Shown here one piece after another: positions 31,996 to 40,262 of a stretch of DNA of 64,000 nt (the first letter of the stretch is position 1; each line of letters opens with the position of its first letter). The translations under genes and the position numbers were made by a program. Where the stretch lies: contig NZ_JH719942.1 of NCBI RefSeq assembly GCF_000275825.1, positions 875,600 to 939,599 of the forward strand, given 5' to 3'. The DNA comes from Saprospira grandis DSM 2844. Its GTDB lineage: Bacteria > Bacteroidota > Bacteroidia > Chitinophagales > Saprospiraceae. The notes below the pieces were generated by a model. It did no database searches. It saw only the letters and a list, made by a program, of their open reading frames with translations, and was not told the DNA's origin.

Positions 31996-32799
31996 TTAGG
32001 ACAAAAGTGCCAAGCGTTTAAAGAGAAAGTAGAGGTTGAAGTTAAGTTTGGCCTGAACGTCAAAGACTTGCCCATTAATGTACAAGATCTGTTTTTTCAG
32101 TTGCAGTTCGGCTTGCAGGCTAAAGCGAGCGCTACGGCCTTGGCTCATCGATTGTCGCCAATATAGGCCTTTGGGCGTAAGGATAAACCCTCGGCGGCCC
32201 AATTGTCGCATAGAGGGGTCTAAGAAAAAGAGGAGTTCTTCTTGGCCTAGGGCCGAAAAGAATTTTCGGCCAGCTGTTTTCAGTTTTTTGGGCCAATCTA
32301 TGGCCTGCCAACTATGGGCATAGGGCAATTTATCGCTTTGCAGGTAATTGGCGATTAATGTCCTAAGGTTACAGCTTTCGCCTCTTTGCATTTGTTGGTA
32401 GCTCTGTAGGCTTTGGGGCAGGGCCTGCGGCAGTTGCTCTCGACCTTCCTGCAAAAAGTAGGCTTCGGCCCAGCCTCTAAATTGCCAATCTATTTCTTCA
32501 CTAATGGCCCGAAGTTCTTCTTGCTGGCTGGGGTCTTGTTGCTCTATCCAATAGGCCAGTTGCAGCAGGCGCTCTTCTAAATAGCGCAGCCGAAAACCAT
32601 CTTCTTGGCCCAAATCCACGGCCTTTAGGCCCAAATCCTGCCCTTCTTCTTGCATATATAAGAAAAAGGCCCCTTTAAGCTGCTGAGGCAGCCGGGCCAA
32701 ATCTTTAAAATCTATGGGCCATTGCATGCCCCCGCAGAGCGAACAAAAACGACTGCGGGCGGGCAATTCGGCCTGACAATGTATGCAGCTTTGCGCCAT
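31996..32799 (-). CDS. Zinc-ribbon protein with C-terminal PH-like region
   Basis: A 267-residue cytoplasmic protein. A double CxxC zinc ribbon stands at the start (CIHCQAELPARSRFCSLCG, residues 5-23). A helical glutamine- and leucine-rich middle follows, and the last ~100 residues (AGRKFFSALGQEELLFFLDP..., ILTPKGLYWRQSM) resemble the PH-like domain found in some bacterial stress proteins. I assign no specific function. The stop codon of a small membrane protein gene lies 8 bp upstream on the same strand, and that gene is itself 11 bp behind a paralog, so the three form one operon. Confidence 0.65.
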   Translation of the reverse strand: MAQSCIHCQAELPARSRFCSLCGGMQWPIDFKDLARLPQQLKGAFFLYMQEEGQDLGLKAVDLGQEDGFRLRYLEERLLQLAYWIEQQDPSQQEELRAISEEIDWQFRGWAEAYFLQEGREQLPQALPQSLQSYQQMQRGESCNLRTLIANYLQSDKLPYAHSWQAIDWPKKLKTAGRKFFSALGQEELLFFLDPSMRQLGRRGFILTPKGLYWRQSMSQGRSARFSLQAELQLKKQILYINGQVFDVQAKLNFNLYFLFKRLALLS

Positions 32800-32807
32800 A
32801 ATTCTCT

Positions 32808-33371
32808 TTAGGGCATTTTAGCAATAGCCTGCTGTAGGTCCTCATATCCTTTCTTGAGGTGCAGGTCTTCGGTTAAATGTTCGGCCAATAATTGGGCGTA
32901 TTCTTCAGCCTTGGCCTTTTCGGAGCGATAATAGGCAATATGGGCCAAATTGAGGTAAGACATGGCTTTTTCGGCCTTGCGGCGCATCCCCAAATCAATG
33001 GCTTGCAACAATTGCTGCTCGCCTTTTTCCAAAAATGCAAAGCGCTCTTTTTGGTCCATCCCCTTTTCTTGGCTCTTATAAATGGCAATTAGGCCCTGAC
33101 AAAAAAAGTAGTAGGCCCGATGAGAAGCCAATAACCAATCTACTTTATGCGTGGCCGCCAAGTACTTTTCCGCCTGCTCTATTTTGCCCGCTTTCAAAGC
33201 AAAAAGCGCCCCATTGATATGACCAAATAGAAAATAACCCAAAAGCAGCAAAATGGCAAATCCCCAACTCAAAATACTAATCGTAGGCCCAAAACCTAAT
33301 AAGAGGGCCACCACTCCCGCCGCAAATAAGGAGAAGATGAGTATAAAACGCAATCTCGGATTAAAAAACAT
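32808..33371 (-). CDS. Two-helix membrane protein with TPR-like tail (paralog A)
   Basis: A 187-residue protein, unrecognised. Two membrane helices at the N-terminus (residues ~7-27 and 31-50, FILIFSLFAAGVVALLLGFG and SWGFAILLLLGYFLFGHING) precede a helical, TPR-like cytoplasmic part. The segment GKIEQAEKYLAATHKVDWLLASHRAYYFFCQGL aligns with GDTEGAEKVLAYTIKPDWLQFGYHGMYYFIRSGL in the gene just upstream, so the two are paralogs from a tandem duplication. It is the middle gene of a three-gene operon. Confidence 0.65.
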   Translation of the reverse strand: MFFNPRLRFILIFSLFAAGVVALLLGFGPTISILSWGFAILLLLGYFLFGHINGALFALKAGKIEQAEKYLAATHKVDWLLASHRAYYFFCQGLIAIYKSQEKGMDQKERFAFLEKGEQQLLQAIDLGMRRKAEKAMSYLNLAHIAYYRSEKAKAEEYAQLLAEHLTEDLHLKKGYEDLQQAIAKMP

Positions 33372-33382
33372 AAACTTTCTTT

Positions 33383-34045
33383 TTATCGGCGCTTACGGCC
33401 TCCTCCTCTTTTCATATAGCCTTGCATCTGCCCTTTCATGCCACCACGGCCACCTTTCATGGCCTGCCGCTGCATCTCATGCTGCCCTTTCAACATCAAA
33501 TCAATCTCTTTGATGTTCTCTTTGACCTGCGGATTACTAACGTTCAACTTCTTGGCCGTCTCCAAATATTCTTTCATTTTCATCATATAAGGACGACGCT
33601 GACTGTCTGTGACCATTTTTTGCAAATACATGCCCTGCACATTAATAAGCTGCAAGTAGAGCATTGCTCGAATGTCATCAGGTAGGTCCAACTTCATGGC
33701 CTGATTGGCCAATTTTTCGCATTTTTTGGTCTCGCCTTTCTGCAAAGCCAAACCCGAACGAATAAAGTAGTACATCCCATGATAACCAAATTGCAACCAG
33801 TCTGGCTTAATCGTATAAGCCAACACTTTTTCGGCCCCCTCGGTATCGCCAATCTGCATTTTCATGGCCGCCGCATTCACAGTACCAATCAAAAAGTGCT
33901 TAACCAACAAGATTATTACCACCAATAAAGGCATCCAAGCCCAAGCAAAACCTACCGTCGGCCAAAGCCCTATGGTTAAGGCCAAACAGGCAAAAAACAA
34001 AATTAACTGTCGCTGAAAAGTGAAAAATTGAATGAAGGATAACAT
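33383..34045 (-). CDS. Two-helix membrane protein with TPR-like domain and basic Gly/Met tail (paralog B)
   Basis: A 220-residue protein, unrecognised. Two N-terminal membrane helices (LILFFACLALTIGLWPTVGF and WMPLLVVIILLVKHFLIGT) are followed by TPR-like helices. The tail (residues ~195-220) is odd: repeated Met-Lys-Gly-Gly-Arg-type units ending in GGGRKRR, which suggests nucleic-acid or membrane-surface contact. I take the ATG at 34045. The 31 codons upstream of it lack support, and a TATCTTTG promoter element lies inside that stretch. First gene of the operon with paralog A and the zinc-ribbon protein. Confidence 0.68.
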   Translation of the reverse strand: MLSFIQFFTFQRQLILFFACLALTIGLWPTVGFAWAWMPLLVVIILLVKHFLIGTVNAAAMKMQIGDTEGAEKVLAYTIKPDWLQFGYHGMYYFIRSGLALQKGETKKCEKLANQAMKLDLPDDIRAMLYLQLINVQGMYLQKMVTDSQRRPYMMKMKEYLETAKKLNVSNPQVKENIKEIDLMLKGQHEMQRQAMKGGRGGMKGQMQGYMKRGGGRKRR

Positions 34046-34077
34046 ATTTCTCGTTTTACTATTTTCGTTAAGTGCCG

Positions 34078-34085
34078 CAAAGATA
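34078..34085 (-). promoter_or_regulatory. Bacteroidota -7 promoter element for the paralog B operon
   Basis: TATCTTTG on the minus strand, 33 bp upstream of the ATG at 34045. It supports that start over the longer frame. Confidence 0.55.
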
Positions 34086-34165
34086 CGAAAGCTTGGGCGC
34101 AGGACTGCTTTTTTTTTATTTTTTTGTCTGCTCCCCATTTTATAACTTTATTTTGATCTAGTTTT

Positions 34166-34316
34166 GGGGCTGCCCCTTCCTATGGTCGGGTCGGGCTGTG
34201 TCGTGGCTCGCAGGTCTGCTCGGCCCTGCAGTTTTTTCGCTACGCTCAAAAACTTGGGTCTGCGGCTGCGCCGCCCCACTTTCCATCCCTCAGCCTGCGG
34301 GCGCTTCGCGCCCTGC
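34166..34316 (+). repeat. Modular GC-rich intergenic repeat, copy 14 (subtype 1)
   Basis: Full subtype 1 copy lying between divergent genes, ending 40 bp ahead of the recO ATG. Confidence 0.87.
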
Positions 34317-34355
34317 CAGACGCAAATTATCTCCTTTTGGACCAAATTTCCATTT

Positions 34356-35072
34356 ATGCTCAAACAAATTGAAGGCCTAGTGCTACGCACTGTAGATTAT
34401 AGCGAGAGTAGCGTCATCTGCGATCTATTTAGCCGTGAACTTGGTCGCCGCTCTTATATGGTGCATGGCGTGCGCAAGCCCAAAGCCAAAATTACCAAGG
34501 CGCTTTTGCGGCCCATGTCTTGGGTAGAATTAGTGGTTTATCATAATGAGGAGCGAGACCTCAATAAGGTCAAGGAGATTCGGCCTAGCTACATCTACCA
34601 AATCATTCCCTTTGATATTGCCCGCTCTAATATGGCCCTTTTCATGGTAGAGTTGGCCCAAAAAGGCCTACAAGAAGAGGGGCCACAAGAAGAGCTCTAT
34701 AATTTTTTGTGGGTTTACTTTAATCAGTTGGACCAAAAAGAGAGTCCCGCCTGGGCCAATTTGCATCTGCATTTTATGGTCCATTTTTCGGCAGAATTGG
34801 GTTTTTGCCCCAGCCCTAGCACCTCTCCTATTTTTGATTATAAAGAGGGAGAGTTTGTGCAAGAAAAGCCCTTGCACCCCTATCATTTTGATGAAGAAAG
34901 CAGTCAGATATTGGACCAACTCCTGCGTTTGGGTCGGCATCAGTTGGCGGAGTTAAAGCTCAACCGCATCAAGCGGCAACATTTTATTGAGCAAATGATT
35001 TTATTTTATCGCTATCATTTGCCCAATTTCCAGCTTAAAAGTTGGGAGGTTCTCAAGCAGATTATGGGCTAA
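34356..35072 (+). CDS. recO: DNA repair protein RecO
   Basis: A 238-residue RecO. The N-terminal OB fold starts MLKQIEGLVLRTVDYSESSVICDLFSRELGRRSYMVHGVRK, the standard RecO opening. A helical domain follows with LELGFCP-like segment (SAELGFCPSPSTSPIFDY), here without the usual zinc-binding cysteine cluster. RecO loads RecA onto SSB-coated single-stranded DNA together with RecR in gap repair. The frame extends 64 codons upstream, but all of that is the repeat element in translation, so I start at 34356. Confidence 0.92.
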   Translation: MLKQIEGLVLRTVDYSESSVICDLFSRELGRRSYMVHGVRKPKAKITKALLRPMSWVELVVYHNEERDLNKVKEIRPSYIYQIIPFDIARSNMALFMVELAQKGLQEEGPQEELYNFLWVYFNQLDQKESPAWANLHLHFMVHFSAELGFCPSPSTSPIFDYKEGEFVQEKPLHPYHFDEESSQILDQLLRLGRHQLAELKLNRIKRQHFIEQMILFYRYHLPNFQLKSWEVLKQIMG

Positions 35073-35111
35073 ATTGCGTTTTAGCTCGAGGCCCGAAGGG
35101 CCTCTTTTTTT

Positions 35112-35228
35112 GGCCTAGCGATGCGGCGGGGTGGCCGTCAGGCCAGACCGAGGCGCCGCAGGCGCCGAAGGGCCGAGCAGACCTGCGAGCCCCAAAGCGT
35201 AGCGCCGCAGCTTTGCTGCGGAGGCCCC
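35112..35228 (-). repeat. Modular GC-rich intergenic repeat, copy 15 (subtype 2)
   Basis: Minus orientation. GGGGCCTCCGCAGC begins 7 bp after the stop codon of the glycosyltransferase gene at 35236. Confidence 0.87.
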
Positions 35229-35235
35229 AAAACCA

Positions 35236-35991
35236 CTAATGTCCCCTTTTTTCTAGGAGGATCACATAGCGCATAAACACGCCCCAGGCCAGTAATTTGC
35301 AGACGATAAAGCCCAGTTTGCCGTCGCGGAAGCCCTGTTGGATGATGTAGTGTTTGAAGAAGCGGAAAGCGGGTTTGAGGTAGAGGTGAAAAAAGCCTAC
35401 TTTTGGGGTTTTGCTGGCATAATCGCTGGCGGACCAATGGGCGTAGCGCTCCATTTTGGCCATAAAGTGGTGTATACTTTTGAAGGTATAGTGCAAAAGG
35501 CGGCCCTTTAGCCAAGCGACTTTTCCCTTCGTGATAATTTCGGCATGTACTTCTTTTTCTTCATAGCGGCAAAGGTCTCGTTTAAAAAATCGGATGACTG
35601 CATCATTTTGCCAGCCTGAAAAGCGGACCGCCTGTCCCATAAAATGGTTATCGCGGCCCATCCAGTAGGCGATAGGGCCTTGGGGGTCTTCGGCTTGGTT
35701 CATGATGGCCTTAATTTCGGCTGTTAGGTTTTCGCTAGGGCGTTCATCGGCATCGAGCAGCAGAATCCATTCATTTTTGGCTTGGGGGATGGCCCAATTT
35801 TTCTGGCTAGCGGAATTTCCGTATTCTCTTTGAATAATTCGGGCGCCGGCTTTTTGGGCCAGTTCTAAAGTATCATCCGTACTAAAAGAATCGACGATTA
35901 GCAGTTCATCGGCCCAGCTGAGCAGAGGCAATAATGCGCGGAGATTATCGGCTTCATTGAAGGTGGGAATGAGTACAGTAAGCGGGCGCAT
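35236..35991 (-). CDS. Family 2 glycosyltransferase (WaaE/KdtX-like)
   Basis: A 251-residue GT-A fold enzyme. The N-terminus MRPLTVLIPTFNEADNLRALL, the nucleotide-sugar motif LLLDADERPS (DxD-like, residues ~97-106) and the helix after VHAEI match lipopolysaccharide core glycosyltransferases of the WaaE/KdtX group. The last 40 residues form a probable membrane-associated helix (GKLGFIVCKLLAWGVFMRYVILLE). It likely transfers a sugar to LPS core or another surface glycan. It is 2 bp downstream of a second family 2 glycosyltransferase gene, so both are in one operon. Confidence 0.87.
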   Translation of the reverse strand: MRPLTVLIPTFNEADNLRALLPLLSWADELLIVDSFSTDDTLELAQKAGARIIQREYGNSASQKNWAIPQAKNEWILLLDADERPSENLTAEIKAIMNQAEDPQGPIAYWMGRDNHFMGQAVRFSGWQNDAVIRFFKRDLCRYEEKEVHAEIITKGKVAWLKGRLLHYTFKSIHHFMAKMERYAHWSASDYASKTPKVGFFHLYLKPAFRFFKHYIIQQGFRDGKLGFIVCKLLAWGVFMRYVILLEKRGH

Positions 35992-35993
35992 AA

Positions 35994-36860
35994 TTAGATA
36001 ATTTTATAATTTTGGTACTCGCCTACTCTTTTTCCTGTTATATTTTCGATTATTCTGGAGAGGCGTTCTTTGAGAGAGAGTTTTGGGGGATTGGGAGAGA
36101 ACTCCCAATGTAGGCGTTTGAGGCGTTGCTCCATCACTTTTGGGGCGGTACCTTCAAAGCGTTTCACGGAGTCGATTTCGGAATAATCGTATTCTCCTTC
36201 TTTTTGCATATTCTTCTCGATCCATTCATCGGAATGCCAGAAGCGGTTAGAAGAGAGGCGTTTTTGGATTTGTTTTTCTGGGGGGCGCACCCAGCCGTAG
36301 TGATAGATATCGGCGGGGATGAGCTTGACCTTTAGTTTTTCGTCCGCTCTAGTTCTGAAGCCTTGAGCATCCTTATAAGAGCGAATATTTTTATCATTTC
36401 GGACCAGTCGGATTTCTCGGCGGTACCATTTTCGGGAGTCGGCCACATAATTGTAGGAGCCCCAAAAATGTTGATAATTGAAGAGTAGGCCTTGGACCTC
36501 TTTATCGTCTAGGTATTTTTCCATGGCTTGGCGGACGGTAGGGATAAACTTCTCGTGCAGCACCTCATCGCCTTGGAGGTAGAACACCCAATCGCTATCG
36601 GGGCTAACGGCATCTAGGGCTTTGTTGGTTTCTACGGCTAGGACCTTCCCGCCTTCGCGGAGGCTATCATCCCAGACTGAGGGAATAATTTTGAGTTTGG
36701 GGTCTTTAATTTGGGCTAGGAGTTCTTCGGTCCCATCTTCTGAGTTGCCACAGACAAGGATAAACTCATCGCAGAGCGGGAGTATGGATTGGATAGCTTC
36801 GAGGATGGGGTAATCAAATTTAACTGCATTTCTGACAAAGCTGATACCGGTAACTTTCAT
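35994..36860 (-). CDS. Family 2 glycosyltransferase
   Basis: A 288-residue GT-A type enzyme. Visible are MKVTGISFVRNAVKFDYPILEAIQSILPLCDEFILVCGNSEDGT (nucleotide-binding start) and the acidic motif FYLQGDEVLHEKF near residue 95, in the position of DxD. TRADEKLKVKLIPADIYHYGWVRPP places the conserved His further on. The C-terminal part is basic and probably soluble. The sugar and acceptor are unknown. It is first in a two-gene operon with the WaaE-like enzyme, with a TAnnTTTG element 34 bp upstream. Confidence 0.82.
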   Translation of the reverse strand: MKVTGISFVRNAVKFDYPILEAIQSILPLCDEFILVCGNSEDGTEELLAQIKDPKLKIIPSVWDDSLREGGKVLAVETNKALDAVSPDSDWVFYLQGDEVLHEKFIPTVRQAMEKYLDDKEVQGLLFNYQHFWGSYNYVADSRKWYRREIRLVRNDKNIRSYKDAQGFRTRADEKLKVKLIPADIYHYGWVRPPEKQIQKRLSSNRFWHSDEWIEKNMQKEGEYDYSEIDSVKRFEGTAPKVMEQRLKRLHWEFSPNPPKLSLKERLSRIIENITGKRVGEYQNYKII

Positions 36861-36893
36861 AACTATTAGGATTAGATGGGTCCTTTAATGGGG

Positions 36894-36901
36894 CAAAGGT
36901 A
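36894..36901 (-). promoter_or_regulatory. Bacteroidota -7 promoter element for the glycosyltransferase operon
   Basis: TACCTTTG on the minus strand, 34 bp upstream of the ATG at 36860, next to the infB terminator. Confidence 0.55.
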
Positions 36902-36902
36902 C

Positions 36903-36945
36903 AAAAAAAGGACCTCTAATAGCAGTAGCTAGAAGAGGTCTTTTG
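36903..36945 (-). terminator. Intrinsic terminator for infB
   Basis: On the minus strand, GACCTCT and AGAGGTC pair across a 16-nt loop and are followed by seven T residues. It is 20 bp past the infB stop codon. Confidence 0.82.
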
Positions 36946-36964
36946 TATTATTGAGGCAATTGGC

Positions 36965-39900
36965 TTAGAGCGTTTGCTTCACTTCTTTAATTTCGTAGAC
37001 TTCGATTTCGTCGCCTTCACGGATACCGTCAAAATTGCGGATAGTTAGACCACATTCGAAGCCATTTTTAACTTCGGGAACACTATCTTTAAAGCGTTTG
37101 AGTGAGCTAAGTTCGCCATGTTGGCCTTCCTTTTTGGGGAAGATCACGATACCGTCACGGATCACGCGGATATGGCTATTGCGGGTTACTTTACCAGATT
37201 GTACCATACAACCGGCAACTTTACCGACCTTAGAAATGCTAAATACCGTTTGGATAGCTACAGAACCGATAGTTTCTTCTACCTGCTTAGGCTCGAGCAT
37301 ACCTTCTAGGGCTGCTCTTACTTCTTCGATTGCATCGTAGATGATAGAATAGGTCTTAATTTCCACGCCTTCTTGTTCAGAGAGGCGGCGAGCAGATGGG
37401 TTGGGGCGCACTTGGAAGCCGATAATAATGGCATCCGAAGCGGCGGCAAGGTTCACATCAGACTCTGTAATTTGACCTACAGCTTTATAGATAATATTGG
37501 TTTGGATCTGCTCGGTAGAAAGTTTGAGCAAAGAATCGGCGAGCGCTTCTACAGAACCGTCCATATCTCCTTTAACGATCAAGTTCAGTTCTTGGAAGTT
37601 ACCCACTTTTAGTCGGCGCGTAATATCGTCTAGGGTAATCCGGCGGGTAGCTCGAATTTGTTGTTGGCGGATGATTTGGCCACGTTTGTTGGCCAATTCT
37701 TTCACCTTACGTTCAGACTCTAGTACCTGAAGTTTCTCCCCTGCTTGAGGGGCGCCATCGAGGCCCAGAACGAGAACGGGAGTAGAGGGTCCGGCTTTTT
37801 TCACTCGTTTACCTCTTTCATCGAACATAGCTTTCACACGGCCATGATATTGACCAGCGATAATAGGATCTCCGATAGCGAGTGTACCGGTTTGCACCAA
37901 TACTTTGGCTACATATCCGCGGCCTTTTTCTAGAGAGGCTTCGAGGATTGCCCCAATAGCTCGGCGGCTAGGGTTAGCTTTAAGTTCTAGCATTTCAGAC
38001 TCCAATAAGATTTTCTCGAGGAGTAAATCTACATTGAGGCCTTGTTTGGCTGAGATATCTTGGCTTTGGTAAGTACCGCCCCATTCTTCAACGAGGAGGT
38101 TCATAGAGGCCAATTCTTGTTTAATTTTTTCGGGTTGAGCGCCTTCCTTATCAATTTTGTTAATAGCAAAAATGATGGGTACTTCGGCGGCTTGGGCGTG
38201 ACTAATCGCCTCTTTAGTTTGGGGCATGATATTATCATCTGCAGCGATAATAATTACGGCAACGTCAGTTACTTTTGCACCACGGGCACGCATAGCGGTA
38301 AAGGCTTCGTGACCGGGAGTATCAAGGAAAGTAATGCTTCCCATATCTCTCACCTTCACTTCATAGGCACCAATATGCTGCGTAATTCCTCCGGCCTCAC
38401 CTTCGGCTACATTTGCCTTACGGATATGGTCCAAAAGAGAGGTTTTACCATGATCTACATGACCCATTACGGTAACAATTGGAGAGCGGGGTTTGAGATC
38501 TGCGGGATCATCTTCTTCCTCCTCCTCTTCGATATCGACTTGATCTTCGGCAGAGATAAACTCTACTTCATAGTCATATTCTGTAGCGATCAGTTCGATA
38601 ATTTCTGCATCTAGGCGTTGGTTAATCGAAACGAACTGTCCGATTTGCATACACATCATGATGATATCGGCGGGAGTGGCATTGAGCAGGCCGGCCAATT
38701 CAGATACAGAGATAAACTCTGTCACCTGTAGTACCTGGGGCTCTTCCATCTCTTCTTCCATACGTTGGCGCATGGCTTCCTTCTTTTCATCACGAGAGGC
38801 ACGGGTAGAACGGCGTCCTCCTTTTTTGCCTCCACCATGCAAGCGTTGCATAGTTTGTTTTAGCTTATCGTCTACCTCCTTATCAGAGATTTCGCGGCGT
38901 TTACCTTTCTTCTTCCGCTTCTTGTTGCTATTAGCCGTCTGCTGGTTATTAGATCCGGTACCTCCACGATTATCCTTAGATTTTCCACGATTATCGTTTT
39001 GGGCTTGATTGGTTGAGATTTTGGTGCGCTTACGTTTTGTTCTATCGTTATTGCCATCCTTTTTCTCTTCCTTCTTCTCTCCGCCTTTTTTGGCTTCTTG
39101 CTTCTCTTGGGGCTTTTTATCATCCGTACCGCCAATTTTCTTGCGGTTACGTTTCTTTTTGCGTTTGCGGCGCGGGTCTTCAATATTGATCTTACCTAAG
39201 ATCTTAAGCCCTTTAAGTTGGGGAGCCTCCATTTTGATATCGACTCCATCCTTTTTCTTTTCAGTAGTTGCTTCTGGCTTTTCTTCGGTTTTCTGTTCCG
39301 TTTTCTTGGCCACTACTTGTTTTTCTTCTACCACTTTTGGTGATTTGGTTTCTTCCTGTTTAGGCGTCTCCTGCTTCGGCTCTTCCTTAGCTTTGGGGGC
39401 TTTTTCCTTTCTAGGGGTTGCTTTAACCTCCTGTTTGGCTTTTTCCTCCTGCTTAGGTTTAGGCTCTTCTTTTTTGGGCGCCTGTTCTTTCTTGGCAGTA
39501 GTTTTCCTGCCTCCTTTACGTCGGCCAGAGCGAGACTGCTCATCTAAGTTGATTTTGCCCAAAATTTTTGGCCCCTTAGGCATATTAGAAACCACTTCAT
39601 TATCTTTGGTTTCTTCCTTTTTCTCAGAAAGCTCGCTTTGCTTTACAACGGGAGTCTCTTCTTTGGGTGTAGTAATTTCAACTTTCTTAACCGGCTTAGC
39701 TTCTTGCTTGGCCTTGGCTAACTGCCGCTCTTTTTCCTTCTTTCTTTTCTCCTCCTCCTTTTTTTCCTTCTCTAAGCGGCTACCAATAGTAATCTTGTCC
39801 GCCTCTTCCTTAATGGCAGCAGATTTGTTGAAACGGGCCAACAACTTATCGTACATTTCGTCTGAAACCTTGGCTGTGGGGCGGTTAACCACCTCATATC

Positions 39901-39979
39901 CATTATCGTTCAGGTACTCAACGATAGTGTTTGTTCCAATATTTAGCTCGGCAGCTACTTTTACTAACCTTTTTGACAT
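36965..39979 (-). CDS. infB: Translation initiation factor IF-2
   Basis: A 1004-residue IF-2. The N-terminal ~400 residues are an extremely charged, Lys/Glu-rich linker after the small IF2_N helix ([25 protein letters not shown]). The G domain follows (residues ~500-665) with [38 protein letters not shown] and INKIDK. Then come domain II, the alpha-beta-alpha domain III ([17 protein letters not shown]), and domain IV, which binds formylmethionyl-tRNA. IF-2 is essential for joining initiator tRNA and the 50S subunit. It lies 283 bp downstream of nusA, which has a terminator of its own, and it has a -7 element upstream. Confidence 0.97.
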   Translation of the reverse strand: MSKRLVKVAAELNIGTNTIVEYLNDNGYEVVNRPTAKVSDEMYDKLLARFNKSAAIKEEADKITIGSRLEKEKKEEEKRKKEKERQLAKAKQEAKPVKKVEITTPKEETPVVKQSELSEKKEETKDNEVVSNMPKGPKILGKINLDEQSRSGRRKGGRKTTAKKEQAPKKEEPKPKQEEKAKQEVKATPRKEKAPKAKEEPKQETPKQEETKSPKVVEEKQVVAKKTEQKTEEKPEATTEKKKDGVDIKMEAPQLKGLKILGKINIEDPRRKRKKKRNRKKIGGTDDKKPQEKQEAKKGGEKKEEKKDGNNDRTKRKRTKISTNQAQNDNRGKSKDNRGGTGSNNQQTANSNKKRKKKGKRREISDKEVDDKLKQTMQRLHGGGKKGGRRSTRASRDEKKEAMRQRMEEEMEEPQVLQVTEFISVSELAGLLNATPADIIMMCMQIGQFVSINQRLDAEIIELIATEYDYEVEFISAEDQVDIEEEEEEDDPADLKPRSPIVTVMGHVDHGKTSLLDHIRKANVAEGEAGGITQHIGAYEVKVRDMGSITFLDTPGHEAFTAMRARGAKVTDVAVIIIAADDNIMPQTKEAISHAQAAEVPIIFAINKIDKEGAQPEKIKQELASMNLLVEEWGGTYQSQDISAKQGLNVDLLLEKILLESEMLELKANPSRRAIGAILEASLEKGRGYVAKVLVQTGTLAIGDPIIAGQYHGRVKAMFDERGKRVKKAGPSTPVLVLGLDGAPQAGEKLQVLESERKVKELANKRGQIIRQQQIRATRRITLDDITRRLKVGNFQELNLIVKGDMDGSVEALADSLLKLSTEQIQTNIIYKAVGQITESDVNLAAASDAIIIGFQVRPNPSARRLSEQEGVEIKTYSIIYDAIEEVRAALEGMLEPKQVEETIGSVAIQTVFSISKVGKVAGCMVQSGKVTRNSHIRVIRDGIVIFPKKEGQHGELSSLKRFKDSVPEVKNGFECGLTIRNFDGIREGDEIEVYEIKEVKQTL

Positions 39980-40029
39980 TCCGTGTATTTAGCTAATTGC
40001 GTAAAAATCGTGATTTTAAAAAATCGGTA

Positions 40030-40037
40030 CAAATATA
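40030..40037 (-). promoter_or_regulatory. Bacteroidota -7 promoter element for infB
   Basis: TATATTTG on the minus strand, a perfect TAnnTTTG, 50 bp upstream of the infB ATG. It suggests infB has its own start of transcription. Confidence 0.6.
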
Positions 40038-40200
40038 GTCAATATATTTGATAGCATTCCTATAACATTAGGAAAAATGCCTTTTACCCCCTTCTTTATT
40101 CTCAGAAAAGCCTAGGGGCCATGCTTTTCTAAGCTCGAATTAAGCGCAATGATGATGGCTTGTGGGCCAGTCAAAAGAGCTTATCATACTACAGTCTCCT

Positions 40201-40248
40201 AAAAAAGACCTAAGTACAAGACATTTTATATTGCCTCCTACTTAGGCC
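40201..40248 (-). terminator. Intrinsic terminator between nusA and infB
   Basis: On the minus strand, GGCCTAAGTA and TACTTAGGTC form a 10-bp stem (one G-U pair) with a 22-nt loop, followed by six T residues. It starts 14 bp past the nusA stop codon. The large loop makes its strength uncertain. Confidence 0.65.
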
Positions 40249-40262
40249 TGCAAAATTAGCTG

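Noticed and set aside
34164-34355. Long N-terminal extension of the recO frame, and similar extensions on rsmD, the M20 peptidase and DUF2256
   Set aside because: These extensions are translations of the modular GC-rich repeats (GLPLPMVGSGCVVARR-like sequence) and are not conserved protein. In each case an ATG with the normal family start lies just after the repeat.
38060-38614. 184-codon plus-strand frame opposite the infB G domain
   Set aside because: Fully antisense to the conserved GTPase domain, with no family features.
39009-39992. 327-codon open frame on the plus strand opposite infB
   Set aside because: It is the antisense shadow of the Lys/Glu-rich infB linker and gives a Ser/Phe/Leu-rich low-complexity sequence with no domain.
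40104-40130. AGAAAAGC / GCTTTTCT hairpin upstream of infB
   Set aside because: Short and AT-rich with no matching T tract on the coding side; it probably arises by chance.
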